The notes below the pieces were generated by a model, which was not told where the DNA came from, searched no databases, and saw nothing but the letters and a program-made list of their open reading frames with translations. DNA of 9,930 nt from Ruminococcus sp. (GTDB lineage Bacteria; Bacillota; Clostridia; Oscillospirales; Ruminococcaceae): contig JAGAQS010000245.1 of the NCBI GenBank assembly GCA_017622635.1, positions 1 through 9,930 on the forward strand, in the 5' to 3' direction. The position numbers and the translations under genes were made by a program. Below are positions 6,076 to 9,930 of the stretch, in pieces (positions within the stretch are counted from its first letter, which is position 1; each line of letters opens with the position of its first letter).

Positions 6076-8802
6076 TTAATAATATGCTATTGTTCCCGCA
6101 GGAAATTCACTTATTCTTCTTAAAAGGTAATTCTGCATTACTACGGCATCAGCAATACTTACATCACCGTCACCGTTAACGTCAGCCGCCGCACGTTCCT
6201 TTGAAGTCATATCTTCTGAATTTAAAGCAAGCTGTCTGATTCGTACAAGGTCAAACGAATCTATCTTCATATCCGAATAAACGTCACCGACAAGTATAGA
6301 CACATCAACATCTTCACCGTCCGTATATGTTTCAGTCGGTTCTTCTGCCTCACTGCTGAATATTCTGACAAAATCCACAGAACCGTTAAAGCCGTTTCTG
6401 TCGTTATTGTCCGCACCTATCCTGTAAGCACCGTTTTCAACTGCACTTGCTATATCGTCGGGATTGATTGTTATTTCACCCTCTGCAACGGTCTTTCCGT
6501 CAACTGTAATCTTTCCCTTGTCTCCGTCAAGAATCAGACGCACTTTTGCCCATTTTCCCCGATATATAACATCATTTGCAGTAAGTTTTTCCGTTTTGCC
6601 GTCCAGTGAAATTTCAACATTCAGATTATTTCCATCCACAGTAAGTTTTATATGTGAATTATCGTCACCGAAAAACAAAACCGTTCCGTCGCCCCTGTTA
6701 AGAAATGCGGTCTGAATGTCTATATCTTTGGTATATAAAACACTGCTGTCAATTTCCGCAAAAGTATTTTCACCAAATGTAAGCACACCTTTTGCAGATG
6801 TCTGATTAACTGCCCAGCCTGCACCATAATTCATGCCATACGTTGAATTATATCTGTCCTCAAAACTGAATGAACTTTCGTTATCAAAGTCATATGCGTA
6901 CATGAGTTTATCTGTATACGGTCTGCTGTCCACATATGTCTGACTACTTACCCAGCCGTAAGCAGTACCCTTTGAAACGGTCTTGCTGCCGTCGTCATAA
7001 TAGTCACCGTCAACAACGCCCTGACCTGAAATCACTGCGTCCGTCATTACAAAGGCGTTTCCTTTGGCAACGGCATTTTCGGTCATCTTTGTGTTGCCAT
7101 GAACACAGGCACTCTCTATTACTTTCGCATTTCCACTGACGTTTGCACGTCCCATTACAGAAGCTGTATCGTCAACACGTGCATTTCCCGAAACTACGGC
7201 ATTTTCCGCAATTATTGCATATCCGCTTATTACGGCGTTATCCTGTACCGTTGCACTGCCCTGAACTACTGCATAATCTTCTATTCTTACATTTCCCGAA
7301 ACTGTCGCATTGCCCATGACTTTTGCATTTTCTCCGACATATACACTGTCAGCAACATTTGCACCGTCGGAAACAAGTCCGCCACCGTTTGAGTGAACAT
7401 GATAACTTTCCCACGGACTGTTATTGACTGTCCTTTTTACCATTGAAACGCCGTCACTGAATGTAACAGAATAAGGATAACGTTCCTTACTGCCGAAAGG
7501 TACATTGACTTCTGAAAAAGCCGAATCGTCGTTGCCGATTTCGGGCAGACCGAATTTTGTGATTTTATCAAGGTCAGGTGTAGCAATTACGGCAAGGTAT
7601 TCTGTTCCCCCTGTACTATTCCATTTTACCATATCACCGGCACGGAAAAGTTCTGAATATTTACAGCTGCCGTCTGCATTTTGCTGTACTATGCAGGCTC
7701 TCCAGTCTGCACCGTCAACATTTGTACCGGCATTAAGTACAACTGAACGTTCGCCAATTTCTGACTTAATCGGTATTATATTTATTCCTGCAAACTGTGG
7801 TGCTCTTTCTGTCGGCACTGCATATGTGTTGGCTTTTCCCGAAACTTCTTCAAGCATTGTATAAATCTGCTGATAATTCCATGAGCCCGACTCCAAAAGT
7901 TCATTAAGTCTTGCACGGTAAGCGTCACCCTTTTTAAAGTCAAGTCCTGCCATATGTGCGGCATAAAGTCCGAGTGTTTCCTTTAAATCGGCAGGTGCAA
8001 GACGTTCAACCTGTTCAAACGGGTATTCGTCAGGCTGTCCCTCCTGCAAAAGCTTTTTCACAAAATCAGCACCGTATCCCTCAAGATTGTCGGGATTTTC
8101 CGTAAGATACTGGAAAAATGCCCACGATGCATAATAATCACGTCCACACGGAAATGTAAAACAAAGATTTTTCATGTACGTTTCAAAAAAATCCGTTCCG
8201 TGTCCTGTTTCGTCACTTGAATAGTCACTGTAAAGATACTGTTCCCTGTACCAGTTGCCGATAGCTTCCCACCATGCATATGAATATTTATTATTGTTCC
8301 AGCCACCCTGATGTGCTGTCATTACGTGTCCGAACTCGTGGGGGAATACCCATGACGGCGGATTATACCGCATTGAATCAACACAGCAGAACATATACGC
8401 AAATCCTCCGCTGTCATATGACATATACGCCCAGTCGTCCTGCATTCCCTCAAGACCTGTTCCCGAAATATAAATATTTGTCTTGTACTTGTTGCCGTCA
8501 CGGTTTGCCTCATCAATAGCCTCCGACGGTTCTTTCATTGAAAGGTCGTTCATATAGACATTCCAGCAGGCTTCAAAATTCTTTGAATTTTCCTGTAAAA
8601 ATTCCTGCGTAACTTTTGACGCATCACCTGAATTTCCCCATATAAACTGGAAATGTTCGGATTCATAATAATTATACCCTTTGTTGAAATTATAAAACGG
8701 GTCACGCACTAAATAGTCTTCAGCTTTAGCCGTCAGATTTGCAACCGGAATAACATTCAATGCCATAGCTAACGCTATGACTTTTTTTAAAAATTTCTTC
8801 AT
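6076..8802 (-). CDS. Secreted dockerin protein: DUF6055-like peptidase, beta-helix, LamG-like
   Basis: A 908-residue exported protein. Residues 1-28 are a signal peptide (MKKFLKKV, hydrophobic core, likely cleavage after AKA). Residues about 35-450 resemble the DUF6055/Svx family of secreted putative zinc peptidases: HEFGH at 155-159 is an HExxH zinc motif, and E179 in WWEAIGNW could be the third ligand. Residues about 480-600 are a left-handed beta-helix built of hexapeptide repeats (VSGNAR, VMGRAN type), roughly six to seven turns. Residues about 635-818 look like a concanavalin/LamG-type beta-sandwich. Residues 839-901 are a type I dockerin; its first calcium loop is degenerate, its second canonical. 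The protein is therefore probably displayed on a cellulosome or cohesin-bearing scaffold and may cleave or bind plant-wall or host glycoproteins; the substrate is unknown. AGAAGGGCG (8810-8818) supports the start. The gene has its own promoter and terminator. Domain assignments come from motif reading, without a profile search. Confidence 0.9.
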   Translation of the reverse strand: MKKFLKKVIALAMALNVIPVANLTAKAEDYLVRDPFYNFNKGYNYYESEHFQFIWGNSGDASKVTQEFLQENSKNFEACWNVYMNDLSMKEPSEAIDEANRDGNKYKTNIYISGTGLEGMQDDWAYMSYDSGGFAYMFCCVDSMRYNPPSWVFPHEFGHVMTAHQGGWNNNKYSYAWWEAIGNWYREQYLYSDYSSDETGHGTDFFETYMKNLCFTFPCGRDYYASWAFFQYLTENPDNLEGYGADFVKKLLQEGQPDEYPFEQVERLAPADLKETLGLYAAHMAGLDFKKGDAYRARLNELLESGSWNYQQIYTMLEEVSGKANTYAVPTERAPQFAGINIIPIKSEIGERSVVLNAGTNVDGADWRACIVQQNADGSCKYSELFRAGDMVKWNSTGGTEYLAVIATPDLDKITKFGLPEIGNDDSAFSEVNVPFGSKERYPYSVTFSDGVSMVKRTVNNSPWESYHVHSNGGGLVSDGANVADSVYVGENAKVMGNATVSGNVRIEDYAVVQGSATVQDNAVISGYAIIAENAVVSGNARVDDTASVMGRANVSGNAKVIESACVHGNTKMTENAVAKGNAFVMTDAVISGQGVVDGDYYDDGSKTVSKGTAYGWVSSQTYVDSRPYTDKLMYAYDFDNESSFSFEDRYNSTYGMNYGAGWAVNQTSAKGVLTFGENTFAEIDSSVLYTKDIDIQTAFLNRGDGTVLFFGDDNSHIKLTVDGNNLNVEISLDGKTEKLTANDVIYRGKWAKVRLILDGDKGKITVDGKTVAEGEITINPDDIASAVENGAYRIGADNNDRNGFNGSVDFVRIFSSEAEEPTETYTDGEDVDVSILVGDVYSDMKIDSFDLVRIRQLALNSEDMTSKERAAADVNGDGDVSIADAVVMQNYLLRRISEFPAGTIAYY

Positions 8803-8836
8803 AAAAAACGCCCTTCTGTTATTAAAGTATAATTAC

Positions 8837-8865
8837 ATATTAACATTAATTTCTGTAAATGTCAA
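8837..8865 (-). promoter_or_regulatory. SigA-type promoter of the dockerin protein gene
   Basis: On the minus strand a perfect TTGACA (8865-8860) is followed after 17 bases by TAATAT (8842-8837; four of six consensus bases). The start would be near 8830, leaving a leader of about 28 bases before the ATG. Confidence 0.7.
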
Positions 8866-8866
8866 T

Positions 8867-8884
8867 ACAAAATATACATTTTGT
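8867..8884. repeat. Short AT-rich inverted repeat beside the dockerin gene -35
   Basis: ACAAAAT-ATAC-ATTTTGT is a perfect 7-base inverted repeat with a 4-base loop, ending one base from the -35 element and starting five bases after the orphan gene's stop codon. It lacks a GC-rich stem and a following T-tract, so it is a poor terminator; an operator is possible. Chance is also plausible in such AT-rich DNA. Confidence 0.3.
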
Positions 8885-8889
8885 GAAAT

Positions 8890-9465
8890 TTATTCAAAAC
8901 ATTTCCGATAATTATTGACGTCAAATCTGAAATTAACTTCTCCAATCCATTCGATATTAGTATCATTATTTAAATATTCGTGGTAATATCCCCACATTCG
9001 ACGGTAAATTTCTTCATTCCAGTTTGCAGAACACCATTCATCAAAAAAATTTTCATCATACAAAAGTTCATAAGCTATTGAATTATATTTTTTCCAATCA
9101 CTGTCAGTCCAGTCCTCAACTTTTCTGATTCCCGAATTTCTGTAATTTTCCCAGTAATTCACGTCTCTTTTTACCGTTCCGAACTTATTCCATATAACCG
9201 TATTTTTAGAATATTTAACTTCTACCACAACTATTGTACAACTGAAATCCAAATCGTCTCCGCATACCAGCAATGGAAAATTACACGAATTTTTCTTTTC
9301 AACAAGTTCCCTGATATACCGCAGTTCACCCGCATGTTCAACGCACAAAGAAGAAACCAACCATTCAAAAAAATTATTACTGCCATGAATTTTTTCAAAA
9401 ATATTGTTCACACATTCATTATCTACAAAGAAAAATCCGTTTTCATCAATTGAAAGCTTATTCAT
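8890..9465 (-). CDS. Hypothetical protein, AT-rich orphan gene next to 5S rRNA
   Basis: A 191-residue protein I do not recognise. The start at 9465 is preferred: GGAG lies six bases upstream, itself inside an earlier in-frame ATG at 9477 that has no ribosome binding site. There is no signal peptide or membrane segment, so it is probably cytoplasmic. It is acidic, with nine Trp and seven Cys. A central block, PLLVCGDDLDFSC (64-76) then VVVEVKYSKNTVIWNKFG (79-96), recalls the Cys-containing, Trp-ending strands of some small immunity-type or DUF proteins; this is only a resemblance. Residues 115-165 are probably helical and rich in Trp, Asp and Glu. Base composition is unlike its neighbours: 18 of 60 bases at 8901-8960 are G or C, against 29 of 60 at 6481-6540 in the dockerin gene, which suggests acquisition. 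It starts 17 bases past the rrn terminator, and no partner toxin or nuclease lies beside it. Confidence 0.75.
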   Translation of the reverse strand: MNKLSIDENGFFFVDNECVNNIFEKIHGSNNFFEWLVSSLCVEHAGELRYIRELVEKKNSCNFPLLVCGDDLDFSCTIVVVEVKYSKNTVIWNKFGTVKRDVNYWENYRNSGIRKVEDWTDSDWKKYNSIAYELLYDENFFDEWCSANWNEEIYRRMWGYYHEYLNNDTNIEWIGEVNFRFDVNNYRKCFE

Positions 9466-9482
9466 AAAAATCTCCATAAAAC

Positions 9483-9510
9483 AAAAAACCTGTCCAATTC
9501 AGACAGGTTT
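9483..9510 (-). terminator. Intrinsic terminator of the rRNA operon
   Basis: A 9-base stem (AAACCTGTC at 9486-9494 with GACAGGTTT at 9502-9510) has a 7-base loop. On the minus strand it is followed by TTTTTTG and further T. It begins about 12 bases after the 5S 3' end and is where the 16S-23S-5S transcript should stop. Confidence 0.9.
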
Positions 9511-9522
9511 CTTTAAATATAG

Positions 9523-9639
<117 letters not shown>

Positions 9640-9699
9640 TTTTTCTTGAAAACAAAGCAAAGTAATCTGAGGGAAAAACTCTTCTCACATGAATCAAAA

Positions 9700-9930
9700 G
9701 GAAAAGCCCTCGACCTATTAGTACTCTCAAGCTGAACACGTCACCGTGCTTACACTCTGAGCCTATCAACCTTGTAGTCTACAAGGGGTCTTACTCTTTC
9801 GAAGGGATATCTTATCTTAAGGTCGGCTTCACGCTTAGATGCCTTCAGCGTTTATCCGTTCCGCACTTAGCTGCTCGGCCGTGCCATTGGCATGACAACC
9901 GATGCACCAGCGGTGCGTCCATCCCGGTCC
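9700..9930 (-). rRNA. rrl: 23S ribosomal RNA, 3' end (partial)
   Basis: On the minus strand, the window edge to about 9700 matches the 3' end of 23S rRNA. It shows the conserved CTAAGTGCGGAACGGATAA, CTGAAGGCATCTAAGCGTGA and GAGTACTAATAGGTCGAGGG stretches that close domain VI. About 230 bases are present and the gene runs on past the window edge. The exact mature 3' end is set by analogy with other Firmicutes 23S sequences and may be off by a few bases. The spacer at 9640-9699 is AT-rich and shows no tRNA or other gene. Confidence 0.96.

Noticed and set aside
7003..7365. CRISPR-like or tandem DNA repeat
   Set aside because: The periodicity is at the protein level (six residues, diverged codons); there are no identical direct repeats with unique spacers.
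6936..7392. Open plus-strand frames opposite the beta-helix region
   Set aside because: They are reading-frame shadows caused by the hexapeptide repeat; no ribosome binding sites, and composition is Ser/Cys/Arg-rich without any domain.
9466..9477. ATG at 9477 as start of the orphan gene
   Set aside because: It follows the terminator T-tract without any ribosome binding site; it instead supplies the GGAG for the ATG at 9465.
9640..9699. tRNA or other gene in the 23S-5S spacer
   Set aside because: At about 60 bases it is too short for a tRNA and no cloverleaf or T-loop GTTCRANNC is seen.

Overview
The window looks like chromosomal DNA from a low-to-moderate GC member of the Clostridia, most likely a Ruminococcus-like gut or rumen bacterium. 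The reasons are a secreted protein ending in a type I dockerin (the plug that docks enzymes onto cellulosome scaffolds), AAGGAG-type ribosome binding sites, Ser/Thr-rich lipoprotein linkers, and the 5S and 23S rRNA sequence. The species call is inference; no species-level comparison was possible.

Layout, left to right. Positions 1-110 hold the end of an unrecognised upstream gene, or non-coding sequence. On the plus strand follow RNase R (rnr, 111-2255) and, 10 bases later, a Ser/Thr-rich lipoprotein (2266-3114), probably one transcript. A separate promoter, preceded by an 11-base direct repeat that resembles a Pho box, drives a Na+/phosphate cotransporter-like protein with a PhoU-like C-terminal half (3235-5040). 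A bidirectional hairpin terminator at 5044-5081 separates it from the converging minus-strand genes.

On the minus strand, in order of transcription, lie the 3' end of a 23S rRNA (9700-9930), 5S rRNA (9523-9639), an rrn terminator (9483-9510), an AT-rich orphan gene of unknown function (8890-9465), a large secreted dockerin protein with its own promoter and terminator (6076-8802), and an AraC-type regulator with a GyrI-like ligand-binding domain (5089-5958). A perfect palindrome overlaps the regulator's -10 element.

The genes do not form one pathway. They cover RNA turnover, an envelope lipoprotein, phosphate uptake, a ligand-sensing regulator, a probable cellulosomal or cell-surface metallopeptidase-like protein, and an rrn operon. 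I found no CRISPR array, transposon, phage genes, tRNA or recognisable riboswitch. The points most worth a second look are the Pho-box-like repeat before the phosphate transporter, the four-part architecture of the dockerin protein, and the orphan gene lying 17 bases beyond the rrn terminator with no clear promoter. No single locus stands out as a clearly new biological system.
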